A stretch of 64,000 bases of DNA from Bacillota bacterium (GTDB lineage Bacteria; Bacillota; Sulfobacillia; JABLXB01), in the NCBI GenBank assembly GCA_013178305.1, contig JABLXB010000007.1:1-64000 (forward strand). The letters run 5' to 3'. Shown piece by piece: positions 26,327 through 35,393 of the stretch (within the stretch, counting starts at the first letter, position 1; every line of letters starts with the position of its first letter). A program made the translations under genes and the position numbers. The notes below the pieces were generated by a model that saw only the letters and a list, made by a program, of their open reading frames with translations, was not told where the DNA came from and did no database searches.

Positions 26327-27790
26327 ATGGCTTTGAAGACGAGACAGGTTTACCTGCAATCGCTCAGGGAAATGAGGCCCAACATCTACAAGTTCGGCCG
26401 GCTGATCGAGGACGTAACCACGGATCAGGCCACGCGGCGGACGGTCGAAAGCCACGCCCGCGCGTTTGACGCCGCATACGATCCAAAATACGCGGATCTG
26501 TTCACCACCACGTCCTCGTTCTCGGGCGAGAAGATCCACAGGTTCAACTCGATGATGACGAGCTTGGACGAGATCATGGCCAATTCCAGGCTCAAGAGGG
26601 CTATGTACAGGTTGACGGGTACGTGCACAGGCGGGTTGTGCGTGGGCTGGAACGCCCAGAACGTCATGTGGGCAGTCTGCCACGACATTGACAGGGAATT
26701 TGGGACCAGGTATCAGGAGCGTTTACGGGACTGGATAACGATGGCCCAGGACAAGGGCCTCGTCGTTGCCGGGGCACTTACCGACGCCAAGGGGGACCGC
26801 AGCCTCAGGCCGTCGCAACAGGCGGATCTGGACAGCAACCTCCGCGTAGTGGAGGTGAGGGAAGACGGCATAGTGATACGCGGCGCCAAGGTAATGATCT
26901 GCGGCGTGGCTGCGTCCAACGAGGTCTTCATCCTTCCCGGCGGTGCTTATGGGGAAGCCGACCAGGATTTCGCCGTCGCCTGCGTCGTGCCGCGCGACAT
27001 AGACGGCCTCACGATAGTGGAAACGCGCCGCCCCAGTGACGGCCGCGAACTCGAGAACGGTTTCGATGTCCCGGAGACCGGTATTACGCAGGCTTACCTC
27101 CTGTTCGAGAACGTGTTCGTCCCGAACGAGAGGGTCTTCATGTGCAAGGAGCACAAGTACACCGGAAAGATCATCGAGTACTTCACCGCAAACTACAGGG
27201 CGTGCATAGGCGCGTGCGTCGCGGGACAGGGCGACGTCATGATCGGGGCGGCCATGCTCATGGCGAGGGCGAACGGCCTCTCGCACAAGACGTTCGCGAA
27301 CAAGCTCGTTGACATGGCTGTAAACAATGAGACCACCTACGGAGTCGGAATCGGCGCGATGGCCCTCGGGCGACAGCATCCCGCGGGCCCCTGGATATCC
27401 GACTCCCTCATGGCCCACACAAACAAGGTTCACGTAGCCACTTTGCCGTATGAGACAAAACGACTCTGCCAGGACATCGGCGGAGGCATCGTCGAGACCG
27501 GCTGCTTCCCATCGTCCGAGGACTTCAACAGCCCATCGTACGGCCATCTTGTCAAGAAGTACGTGAAGGCCGGAGCTCCTTCGGCGGAAACGCGCGCAAG
27601 GGCGGCCCGGCTCGTGGAGTGGCTTACGCTCGGCGCCGGAGTCCCGGGTTGCATGCACGGTGGTGGCTCACCCGACGGCGCAAGGCTCGTCGTGAGGGCG
27701 AGGACCCCCATGGAGGAGTTCGCGGGCTACGCCAAAGCGATCGCGGGTATTGACGAAGACGTGCCTGACCCGACTCCTCCCAGGAAATAG
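26327..27790 (+). CDS. 4-hydroxybutyryl-CoA dehydratase / HpaB-family flavoprotein (variant)
   Basis: 487 residues, the right length and layout for the AbfD/HpaB family (FAD-binding acyl-CoA dehydrogenase-like fold). Known AbfD binds a 4Fe-4S cluster through three Cys and one His. Here two Cys are in TCTGGLCVGWN (spacing differs: C-x4-C) and the third is in NYRACIGACVAGQGDVMIGA. By my alignment the cluster His is replaced by Phe in EYFTANYRAC, and the Lys after the third Cys by Ile. It is therefore probably a paralogue acting on another substrate, dehydrating or isomerising an acyl-CoA, rather than true AbfD. ATG with a GGGAGGG site; it follows the CoA-transferase by 49 bp. Confidence 0.8.
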   Translation: MALKTRQVYLQSLREMRPNIYKFGRLIEDVTTDQATRRTVESHARAFDAAYDPKYADLFTTTSSFSGEKIHRFNSMMTSLDEIMANSRLKRAMYRLTGTCTGGLCVGWNAQNVMWAVCHDIDREFGTRYQERLRDWITMAQDKGLVVAGALTDAKGDRSLRPSQQADLDSNLRVVEVREDGIVIRGAKVMICGVAASNEVFILPGGAYGEADQDFAVACVVPRDIDGLTIVETRRPSDGRELENGFDVPETGITQAYLLFENVFVPNERVFMCKEHKYTGKIIEYFTANYRACIGACVAGQGDVMIGAAMLMARANGLSHKTFANKLVDMAVNNETTYGVGIGAMALGRQHPAGPWISDSLMAHTNKVHVATLPYETKRLCQDIGGGIVETGCFPSSEDFNSPSYGHLVKKYVKAGAPSAETRARAARLVEWLTLGAGVPGCMHGGGSPDGARLVVRARTPMEEFAGYAKAIAGIDEDVPDPTPPRK

Positions 27791-27914
27791 GTCGGGTGTA
27801 GCGAGGTGAGAGACGAAGCTTTAACAATATGCCCCGGGGTTGGTAGAGTAAGACCAGGGGGCGGTGGGGGCAGTTGGTACAATGCCATCACGTGAGGAGA
27901 ATGGAGGGGAGTCT

Positions 27915-29060
27915 ATGCCAGCGGTTCAGTTTACCCAGCAGCAGGATCTGCTGCGCAAGGTAGTGAAGGATTTTGTCGAAAAGGAAATCGCTCCGATCGC
28001 GTCGAGCCTTGACACTGAAGACAAGTGTCCGGTGGATCTTCTCAGGAAGATGGGAGCCATGGGGTTCAACGGCGTTTTCGTTCCTGCCCAGTACGGCGGG
28101 GCAGGCCTCGGCCACACCGAGCGGGCGATCATCCTGGAAGAAATCTCGCGGCACGCGGCCGGGTTCGCGATGGCCTTGATGACCCATCACCTGGGCGTCG
28201 CAGCCATCCTTTATTACGGAACCGAGGAGCAGAAGAAAAAGTACCTGCCCGAACTGTGTTCGGGGGCAAAGATCGGTGGCCTCTCGGTGACCGAGCCGAC
28301 GGGCGGGTCGGACTTCATGGGACAGCAGGCCAGCGCCGAGTTCGTTGACGGGCAGTGGGTGATAAACGGCCGCAAGTGCTTCATCACCAACTCCCACATC
28401 GCCGACATCAACGTTGTTACGGCAAAGACGGGCGTCGACCCGAAAGGGCGTCCACAGCTGACGGCGTTCATTATCAAGGCGGGCACGGAGGGATTCGGGC
28501 CGGGCAGGAAGGAGAGCAAATTCGGCTTGCGCGGGTCCTTCATGGGCGATGTTAACCTCAGCAACGTTAAGGTAGACGAGGACGCTGTCGTGGGCGGCGT
28601 CGGTGGTGGCGCCAAACTGGCGCTCTCAGCGATTGGCGAAGTCGGACGAGCAGGCATGGCGGCGATAAGCGTCGGGCTGCTGCGCGCCTGCCTGGAGGAT
28701 TCGGTGAAGTTCGCAAAGGAAAGGGTTATCTACGGTAAACCCCTTGCGAAGTTGACGAACATCCAGTTTGCGATCGCGGAGAACCGCACGGACTACGAGG
28801 CAGCCAGGCTGATGACTTACAACGCCATGGGCCTCAAGGACAGCGGAGCCCCATGCTCCAACGAAGTAGCCATGGCGAAGTTCTTTGCCACCGAGGCTGC
28901 CGTACGCGCCGCCAAGCGCACGATAGACCTGATGGGTGGCTACGGCGTGGTCAACGACTATCCCGTCGGCCGCTACCTGCGAGATGCTGTGGCTACGATA
29001 CCATCGGGCGGCACTTCTCACATCATGCAGATCATCATCGCCGGCAGCTCCCTGGCGTAG
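27915..29060 (+). CDS. Acyl-CoA dehydrogenase
   Basis: 381 residues. FAD- and substrate-binding signatures are present: SVTEPTGGSDFMG, the WVINGRKCFITN strand, and LMGGYGVVNDYPVGRYLRDA. It oxidises an acyl-CoA and passes electrons to the Etf encoded next. At the place where most members carry the catalytic Glu (YEGTS) this protein has SGGTS, and the alternative position used by isovaleryl-CoA dehydrogenase does not show a clear Glu either. ATG at 27915 has GGAGGGGA upstream. The etfB gene starts 11 bp after the stop. Confidence 0.9.
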   Translation: MPAVQFTQQQDLLRKVVKDFVEKEIAPIASSLDTEDKCPVDLLRKMGAMGFNGVFVPAQYGGAGLGHTERAIILEEISRHAAGFAMALMTHHLGVAAILYYGTEEQKKKYLPELCSGAKIGGLSVTEPTGGSDFMGQQASAEFVDGQWVINGRKCFITNSHIADINVVTAKTGVDPKGRPQLTAFIIKAGTEGFGPGRKESKFGLRGSFMGDVNLSNVKVDEDAVVGGVGGGAKLALSAIGEVGRAGMAAISVGLLRACLEDSVKFAKERVIYGKPLAKLTNIQFAIAENRTDYEAARLMTYNAMGLKDSGAPCSNEVAMAKFFATEAAVRAAKRTIDLMGGYGVVNDYPVGRYLRDAVATIPSGGTSHIMQIIIAGSSLA

Positions 29061-29071
29061 GGGGGAAGACC

Positions 29072-29878
29072 TTGGGCCTGAGCATTGTTGTCTGCGTGAA
29101 ACCGGTCCCGGACCCGTCACACTATGACAGGATCACAATCGACCCGAAAACGAAGCTCCTTGTGAGACAGGGAATCCCGACGGTGATCAATCCGGGCGAC
29201 AAGCATGCTATCGAGGCCGCGTTACAGATCAGGGACGAGATTGGAGGCACGGTCGTCTCCATTACCATGGCGCCCCCCGAGGCCGCGGAGACCCTCCGTG
29301 AGGTCCTGGCCATGGGCGTCGATGAGGCATACCTGCTGAGCGACCGTGCTTTTGCAGGGGCGGATACCCTGGCGACGGTCAGGGCTCTGGCTGCCGGCAT
29401 CACGAAGATCGGCCATTTCGATCTCGTACTCACCGGCAGCGAGAGCGCTGACGGTGGGACGGCTCACGTCCCGTCCCAACTCGGGGAGGTCCTGGGGGTA
29501 GGCCACCTCACCAACGTGCGGGAGATCAAATGGGCGGAAGATGGGACCTTGCTCATGAAGAGCAAGATAGAAAACGGTTTCCTCGAGGTGGAAGGCCGGC
29601 TCCCGCTGGTCCTTGGCATCGCCAGGGACATGAACACCCCGCGATACGCTACCCTGATGGGGATCGTGGCCGCACAGAGCAAGAGACTTCAGGTCTGGCA
29701 ATGCGGCGACCTCCAGGTGGGCGCCGGGTGTTTCGGACTTGCCGGCTCGCCCACTCAGCCAGGCGAGCTTCGAGTCCTGGAGGCAAGGCGTGAGGGGAAG
29801 GTACTCAAGGAGGAACCGGGACAAATAGCCGCGGAGATCATCGCCATTATGCGGGCCGCGGGAGTGCTGAAGGCGTAA
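29072..29878 (+). CDS. etfB: Electron transfer flavoprotein beta subunit
   Basis: 268 residues. IVVCVKPVPDP at the start, the NPGDKHAIEAALQIRD stretch and ADGGTAHVPSQLGE are EtfB landmarks. It pairs with EtfA to take electrons from the acyl-CoA dehydrogenase. Whether it is of the bifurcating type cannot be settled by eye. TTG at 29072 is chosen because GGGGGAAG precedes it; the frame upstream lies inside the dehydrogenase gene. Confidence 0.92.
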   Translation: MGLSIVVCVKPVPDPSHYDRITIDPKTKLLVRQGIPTVINPGDKHAIEAALQIRDEIGGTVVSITMAPPEAAETLREVLAMGVDEAYLLSDRAFAGADTLATVRALAAGITKIGHFDLVLTGSESADGGTAHVPSQLGEVLGVGHLTNVREIKWAEDGTLLMKSKIENGFLEVEGRLPLVLGIARDMNTPRYATLMGIVAAQSKRLQVWQCGDLQVGAGCFGLAGSPTQPGELRVLEARREGKVLKEEPGQIAAEIIAIMRAAGVLKA

Positions 29879-29914
29879 TCCTGGAGCGAGCCGCGGGAAG
29901 GAGGTGAAGAGCAG

Positions 29915-30913
29915 TTGCCCAGTAGTAGTATGGGCATCTGGGTTATCGCGGAACAGATAGGCGGCAGACTTGCCGGTGTAAGCCTGGAGCTCCTCGGCCG
30001 CGCGAGGACCCTGTCGGACCAATCCGGTGGGGCAGAGGTCGTGTCGGTACTCCTCGGCTGTGAGGTCGAATCCCTCGCTCCAGACCTGGCCGCCCACGGT
30101 GCGGACAGGATACTGGTGGTGGATGACCCCCGCCTGCGGATGTATCAGAACGATACATACGGCGTGGTGCTGGAAGAACTCATCCGGCGGGAGAAGCCCG
30201 ATATCGTCCTGTTCGGAGCCACCGCCATTGGCGGGGAACTCGCCCCGACGGTCGCTGCAAAGCTCGGGACCGGACTCGCCGCTCACTGCGTGGACCTCCG
30301 CCTCGGCCCCGGGGGGGAGCTTATACAGGTCGTTCCGGCATTCGGAGGCAAAGTACTGGGGGACATACTGTGTCCCAGCCAGCGGCCGCAGATGGCAAGC
30401 GTGAAGCCCGGCATCTTCCGGCCGGTCAACGAGGCCGGTAAGGGCCTTGTGCTGCGTGAACAGGTCGAGTCGTTGAGTAGACTCAACTCGCCCCTGCGTA
30501 CCAGGGGGATTGTGAAGGAAACGCCGCCTGGTTTGCCTCTGGAACAGGCCGACGTGGTAGTTGCTGGCGGCTGGGGCGTTGGCGGCGCTGAGAACTGGAG
30601 GCTTCTGCAGGATCTCGCGTCGAGGCTTGGGGGCGCGGTGGGGTGTACCAGACCCGCCCTCGACGCCGGCTGGACCGAGGGTGAACACACTATGATCGGT
30701 ACCAGCGGTAAGACAATACGCCCCAAATTTTATATAGGCTTCGGTATCTCAGGGGCCACTCACCATGTCGTCGGGATGAAGGATTCCGGATTGGTTGTGA
30801 GCGTGAATACCGATCCGAAGGCCCCGATATTCGAGGTCTCGGACTACGCCGTCATAGGCGACGCGGCAACTGTTGCGTCTGCCATTCTGGAGAGACTCGA
30901 TGATGCGGGGTAA
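29915..30913 (+). CDS. etfA: Electron transfer flavoprotein alpha subunit
   Basis: 332 residues. The C-terminal FAD domain has GTSGKTIRPKFYIGFGISG and THHVVGM, the conserved EtfA signature. The N-terminal part (IWVIAEQIGGRLAGVSLELL) is also typical. The TTG start follows AAGGAGGTGA. It is the last gene of this transcription unit; a hairpin lies 26 bp downstream. Confidence 0.92.
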   Translation: MPSSSMGIWVIAEQIGGRLAGVSLELLGRARTLSDQSGGAEVVSVLLGCEVESLAPDLAAHGADRILVVDDPRLRMYQNDTYGVVLEELIRREKPDIVLFGATAIGGELAPTVAAKLGTGLAAHCVDLRLGPGGELIQVVPAFGGKVLGDILCPSQRPQMASVKPGIFRPVNEAGKGLVLREQVESLSRLNSPLRTRGIVKETPPGLPLEQADVVVAGGWGVGGAENWRLLQDLASRLGGAVGCTRPALDAGWTEGEHTMIGTSGKTIRPKFYIGFGISGATHHVVGMKDSGLVVSVNTDPKAPIFEVSDYAVIGDAATVASAILERLDDAG

Positions 30914-30938
30914 CCCGCGTTTCTCGCTTCGGATCGTC

Positions 30939-30971
30939 GCGACGCCACCGCCTGAGCGCCGGTGGCGTCGC
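30939..30971 (+). terminator. Hairpin after etfA
   Basis: Stem gcgacgccaccg / cggtggcgtcgc (12 bp) with a 9-nt loop, followed by tgttcc. Strong stem, weak T tail. Confidence 0.6.
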
Positions 30972-31410
30972 TGTTCCCCCACCCTCCTGGACTGTGAAGC
31001 CGGGACGTGACTGATGTTCGACTGCAACAACTGGTGATGCTTACCTGCATCATCCGGCTCCACCATGCCTCCGGCAAAGGTGATATCCCCGGCCCCCTCA
31101 GGCCACTCGGCGGCGCACGTCTCTTCGCATTCCAATCCTGGTCGGCAGCGACCGCTCCCGGTTACCCCGGGCAGGCGTTGCCATTGCCCGGCACAGTACT
31201 TGCTTGGATTTAGTGGTACAGGCGCCCGCGCTCACAACCGCAAACCCCAGGCGGTGCAGTTGCAGGGCAGTGGAAGTCGCGCCAGTCGGGAGTGGCCGGC
31301 CTCCGAAAGGAAGGGGGTGAACTCAACCCGGCCTTCGCAGGAAACGTCGGACTTGTCGTTGTGTTGAGTATCTGCCAGGGGAACCTGGACAAGGAAAGGG
31401 GGCTATTACC
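30972..31410. other. Regulatory gap before the permease
   Basis: 439 bp without a credible gene. It contains the sigma-54 promoter at 31189-31205, about 200 bp before the permease start, so the leader is long. Short frames here have no supporting features. Confidence 0.5.
31189..31205 (+). promoter_or_regulatory. Sigma-54 (-24/-12) promoter upstream of the permease
   Basis: cggcacagtacttgctt: GG (31190-31191) and GC (31202-31203) are ten bases apart, close to the consensus TGGCAC-N5-TTGCT. It matches the site upstream of the CoA-transferase. Confidence 0.75.
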
Positions 31411-32796
31411 TTGTCTCTGCACATCGGTCCCAAGCGCCGGCACGGTGACGAACAGCCCTATATGCTGGGGTCATTGAGGTTGAGAATCCCGTTCGTTCAC
31501 TACGGGATAGAATGGCCCGATTTCATTCAGGGTGCGATCCTGGTAGTCGTGCCGATGGGCGTTACGGCGGTTTTTACCTCGTCCCTCGGGATTCCATTCG
31601 AACTCGGAATTACCATGGTCATCATGAACAACTTCCTTTACCTGTTGCATACGAGTTTCGGGGATCCGGCTGTAGCGGGATGGATTACGCCGGGAATACC
31701 CCTGTATGTCGCGTTTCTGGCGGGCTTCCCCGAAGGGCCGGCGCGCATACAGGCGATGATTGCGTTGCAGATGATAGTGGGTGCTGCCTTCCTGCTGATG
31801 GGCGTTCTGCGGCTTGCCGGGACGGCGGTCAACAGGGTGCCGGTTTCGATGAAGGGTGGAATCCTCCTCGGCGCCGGCATGGCTTCTATCATCGGGGAGT
31901 TCGGGGTTAAGGGCAGGGTCTCACAGTTTCCCAACGCGATTCTGGTCGGCGTGGCGGTGTCCTTCTTCATGCTGTTCTCGAAGACGGTGCAACCGCTGCG
32001 TAAGAGATACCCCATATTCAAGTACATCGCGCAATTCGGTATCGCCGTCCCGTTTGCCCTGTCATACGTGTTCGGGATCCTCATCGGCGAGGTGAAGATC
32101 CCACAGATATCGTGGGGTATGACGCCGTTCAGGTTCTCGGAGTTGGTTCAGAAGGTCTCGTTGTTCAGCGTGGGGTTCCCGCCGGCCGAATACTTCGTTG
32201 CAGCCATTCCGATGGCTATCACCGCATACATAATCGCGTTTGGTGACGTGCTTGTCCTTTCGAGCCTACTCAAGACCGCCGACGAGGCCCGCGACGACGA
32301 GCGGGTCATATTCAATCCGAACCGGAACAGCATTTTCTGCGCGATCCGCAACCTCTTCGAGTCATTTTTCATGCCATATCTACCGCTGGCAGGCCCCCAG
32401 TGGACGGGAGGACAGGCGCTGGTCGTGAACAGGTACATCAACGCCACCAGGGACCAGGAAGACAGCTACTGGGGTGGCGCGACGTCGATCTTCTGGGGGA
32501 TGAGCATCGCCCTTCTGGTAGGACCTGTGGTGAGCGTTTTCAAGCCCGGCGTGGCGATCGGCATGGCACTCACGTTGATGATCCAGGGCTACCTCTGCGC
32601 ATACCTGGCCATGGAGATGTTGCAGACGAATCTCCAGCGCGGGATCGCCGGTGTCATCGGGGCCGTACTCGCCACGAAGGGCGCGGCCTGGGGACTCGGC
32701 GTGGGGATTGCACTGTACCTCCTGCTGGAGCACTCGTGGCACAAGGAGAGTGACGCGGCTCCGGCAGGCGCGGGACCGGCATCCAGGGCAGCATAG
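31411..32796 (+). CDS. NCS2 (xanthine/uracil permease)-like transporter
   Basis: 461 residues with 11-13 hydrophobic segments. The fold looks like the nucleobase:cation symporter-2 group (GAILVVVPMGVTAVFTSSLG; YIIAFGDVLVLSSLLKTADE). Purine-site motifs are not clear, so the substrate may be a carboxylate or other compound used by the neighbouring acyl-CoA cluster. The TTG start has an AAAGGGGG site. It lies behind its own sigma-54 promoter and before the sigma-54 activator gene. Confidence 0.75.
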   Translation: MSLHIGPKRRHGDEQPYMLGSLRLRIPFVHYGIEWPDFIQGAILVVVPMGVTAVFTSSLGIPFELGITMVIMNNFLYLLHTSFGDPAVAGWITPGIPLYVAFLAGFPEGPARIQAMIALQMIVGAAFLLMGVLRLAGTAVNRVPVSMKGGILLGAGMASIIGEFGVKGRVSQFPNAILVGVAVSFFMLFSKTVQPLRKRYPIFKYIAQFGIAVPFALSYVFGILIGEVKIPQISWGMTPFRFSELVQKVSLFSVGFPPAEYFVAAIPMAITAYIIAFGDVLVLSSLLKTADEARDDERVIFNPNRNSIFCAIRNLFESFFMPYLPLAGPQWTGGQALVVNRYINATRDQEDSYWGGATSIFWGMSIALLVGPVVSVFKPGVAIGMALTLMIQGYLCAYLAMEMLQTNLQRGIAGVIGAVLATKGAAWGLGVGIALYLLLEHSWHKESDAAPAGAGPASRAA

Positions 32797-32948
32797 ACCA
32801 ATTCCGGGGATCTGCTTGACGGGCGGGTGAAGAACCGCATCCGCCTGTCCGTGTTTCTGGACAGCGTACGGGTTTGTGATGCCGTTGATCTCCAATCTGG
32901 TGTACAATCGTAGTGACACTGTCGCCGCAATCACGTCCCTATGGGTAG

Positions 32949-34523
32949 GTGATGATCGTGGCTGTACCCGATTGCATGAACCCTGCCCCGGTCAGTTCCC
33001 CCGAGACCTCCCGGAACCGCGATCCCGAAAAGAACCCGTGCTGCAAGAGATTTCAGGCACTGATGGCCTTACTCCCCAAGGGAACGGCTGGCGCCGAGGG
33101 CCCGGGCGAGGAGTCGCCCTGCCCCGATCTGATGAAGGCTCAGCGACTGAGTGAGGAACTGGACAGCATCCTCGAAGCCTCGTACGACGGCATGTTCATC
33201 ACCGACGGGCAGGGAAAAGTGCTGAAGGTCAACGAGGCCTGGGAACGCATTTGTGGGATCTCCCGGGAATACGCGGTGGGCAAGACAGTCAACTATATGG
33301 TGGCCCAGGGGCTCTACTCGCGGTCGGCAGCTGCGGCAGCTATCCAGGCCAGGAAGCGCATGACCGTAATGCTGGAGATGACCGCCGGCAAGAAGAAGGG
33401 CCAGAAGATAATGGCTACGGCCACCCCCATATTCGACGGTAACGGAGAGATGAAGAGGGTCGTCTGCAATATCAGGGACATCACCGAGCTTGTCACCCTG
33501 AAAGCGCAGCTCGAGGAAACGCAGAGGCTCAACATGATGTATACCGCTGAGCTCCAGCACATGCGTGCGCAGCAAGCCAAGCACGAGGGGTTGGTGGCCG
33601 CCAGCCCGGCCATGGAACGAGTCCTGGAGGCGGCCGCTCAGGTAGCCAAGGTTGACTCTACCGTCCTGATTACCGGAGAGTCGGGAGTGGGCAAAGAGGT
33701 CATCGCCAAGACTATACACCGCTTGAGCAGCCGCTCCGGGGGGCCTCTCATCAAGATTAACTGCGGGGCGATTCCAGACAGCCTGCTGGAGTCCGAGCTG
33801 TTCGGGTATGCCTCGGGTGCGTTCACGGGAGCCAGGAAGCAGGGCAAGCCGGGGATGTTCGAACTTGCGGAGACGGGAGTGCTTTTCCTCGACGAAATCG
33901 CGGAGCTGCCGCTATGTCTGCAGGTGAAGTTGCTTCGCGTTCTCCAGGACCACGAGATAATGCGGGTAGGCGGGGTCAAGCTGATCGCAGTGGACACCCG
34001 TATTATTGCTGCTACCAACAAGGATCTGGAGGCTCTGGTTTCCCAGGGGAAATTCCGGGAAGACCTGTTCTACCGCCTCAACGTGATTTCAATTGAGGTC
34101 CCGCCGTTGAGGAACCGCAAGCAGGACATTCCGTCGCTGGCCCTGCACTTTCTCGAGCAGATCAATCAGCGGTATAATCTGCGGAAGTACTTGTGCCCCG
34201 AAGTCATAGACAGATTCATGACCTACAACTGGCCCGGTAATGTCCGTGAGCTTCAAAACGTCATCGAGCGCGTGGTGGTAATGACCAGGGGCGAAGAGAT
34301 CACCGTGGACCATCTTCCCGCTTCCATACGGGGCCAGTCGAAGCCCAGGGACGTTGAGGTCATGGTGATGGGAATCATTCCTTTGCGAACCGCGCTGGAA
34401 GAGGTCGAGAAGCAGCTCATCAGTATGGCGTTGGAGGAATACGGCAGCAGTCGCAAAGCAGCCAGGGCTTTGCAGGTCAACCAGTCCACGGTAGTCAGAA
34501 AAGCGAGACATCTCTGTCTGTAG
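32949..34523 (+). CDS. Sigma-54-dependent transcriptional activator (PAS-AAA+-HTH)
   Basis: 524 residues. A PAS domain (about 75-190) is followed by the AAA+ activator domain, with Walker A GESGVGKE, the intact GAFTGA loop that touches sigma-54, Walker B GVLFLDEIAE and the arginine-finger region. The C-terminal helix-turn-helix (GSSRKAARALQVNQSTVVRK) is of the TyrR-like rather than Fis type. The PAS domain should bind the pathway signal. The two -24/-12 promoters at 24.6 and 31.2 kb are its probable targets. GTG 32949 or ATG 32952 is the start. Confidence 0.94.
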   Translation: MMIVAVPDCMNPAPVSSPETSRNRDPEKNPCCKRFQALMALLPKGTAGAEGPGEESPCPDLMKAQRLSEELDSILEASYDGMFITDGQGKVLKVNEAWERICGISREYAVGKTVNYMVAQGLYSRSAAAAAIQARKRMTVMLEMTAGKKKGQKIMATATPIFDGNGEMKRVVCNIRDITELVTLKAQLEETQRLNMMYTAELQHMRAQQAKHEGLVAASPAMERVLEAAAQVAKVDSTVLITGESGVGKEVIAKTIHRLSSRSGGPLIKINCGAIPDSLLESELFGYASGAFTGARKQGKPGMFELAETGVLFLDEIAELPLCLQVKLLRVLQDHEIMRVGGVKLIAVDTRIIAATNKDLEALVSQGKFREDLFYRLNVISIEVPPLRNRKQDIPSLALHFLEQINQRYNLRKYLCPEVIDRFMTYNWPGNVRELQNVIERVVVMTRGEEITVDHLPASIRGQSKPRDVEVMVMGIIPLRTALEEVEKQLISMALEEYGSSRKAARALQVNQSTVVRKARHLCL

Positions 34524-34531
34524 AACCACTG

Positions 34532-35167
34532 TCACTCTACCCACGGTCTGTTGACGACAGGATCGGTGACTAGCGCGTCGGTGGCCATCGTGCCGGCGCC
34601 GCCGCTGCACAAGCCGCGGTGGCGATAGAGCGACAGCGCGTTCGTCCCGTACGTGTACTTCCTGATCAACACGAGGTCGCCGAATTCCGGCGGTATCTTC
34701 TCCTTGACGTCGTGCTGGACGAAGCACAGCCCGCCTTCGGCGAGCAGCCCGAGCGAGGCCACCTTCTCCATCGCCTTCGGCCCGAGGTGACGGAAGTAGG
34801 GTGGCGCCACCATGATGAAGTCGTAGGCGCTTCCCTCTCGCCGGAGCCGGTTCACGATCCTCAATACGTCACCCTGGATTACCGTTGACTTCCCGGTGAA
34901 ACCACACATCGCCAGGTTCCGCTTGATTACGGCGACGGCGCGCGGGTCCAGGTCGACCAGGGTCGCGTGGCTTGCGCCGCGGCTGAGCGCCTCCACAGAG
35001 TATGCGCCCGTACCGGCGAAAAGGTCCAGGAACCTGCAGTCTTCGACGAACGGCTGCGCTATGTTGAACACGGCCGCGCGGACCCTCGCGAGTGCCGGCC
35101 TGGTAGTTGTGCCCGGCACGCTGTGGAGCCTGCGGCCTTTCGCCGAGCCGGCGATCACCCTCAGCAA
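34532..35167 (-). CDS. RsmD-like methyltransferase with altered catalytic motif
   Basis: 211 residues of the RsmD family (16S rRNA m2G966 methyltransferase). RVIAGSAKGRRL at the N-terminus and the SAM-binding FLDLFAGTGAYSVEALSRGA are clear. Two family hallmarks are changed: motif IV (D/N)PPY reads APPY (in MVAPPYFRH), and the RPTxDRVREALFN stretch reads RPALARVRAAVFN. Activity is therefore in doubt; it may act on another substrate or be decaying. It converges on the sigma-54 activator gene with an 8-bp gap. Confidence 0.8.
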   Translation of the reverse strand: MLRVIAGSAKGRRLHSVPGTTTRPALARVRAAVFNIAQPFVEDCRFLDLFAGTGAYSVEALSRGASHATLVDLDPRAVAVIKRNLAMCGFTGKSTVIQGDVLRIVNRLRREGSAYDFIMVAPPYFRHLGPKAMEKVASLGLLAEGGLCFVQHDVKEKIPPEFGDLVLIRKYTYGTNALSLYRHRGLCSGGAGTMATDALVTDPVVNRPWVE

Positions 35168-35393
35168 TCCAGCACCTCCCCGACGCTACGGAAGACTGCC
35201 TACTAGAGCATTGTCCCCAGGCGCTGAAACAGTTCTTCAGAGCGCCCAGGATTCCCTCGAAATCGCGCGGTGGCGTGCATAACAGAACGTCTTGCCACAA
35301 TGCCTGTGAACATAATTGCCGCATTGCGCGCGAGGATAAGCCGTTTAGACTACCGAAGAGTTATGACAAACCTGCAGCAAGACGAGCCACAAC
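35168..35393. other. Divergent intergenic region
   Basis: 226 bp between the RsmD-like gene and the PTS regulator. The PTS operon promoter should be here, but no box pair with correct spacing is convincing. Confidence 0.4.

Noticed and set aside
24871-26328. 485-codon minus-strand frame over the CoA-transferase
   Set aside because: Shadow of the CoA-transferase gene; no family-like sequence in translation.
29222-30688. 488-codon minus-strand frame over etfB/etfA
   Set aside because: Spans two genes in antisense and their gap; no motifs.
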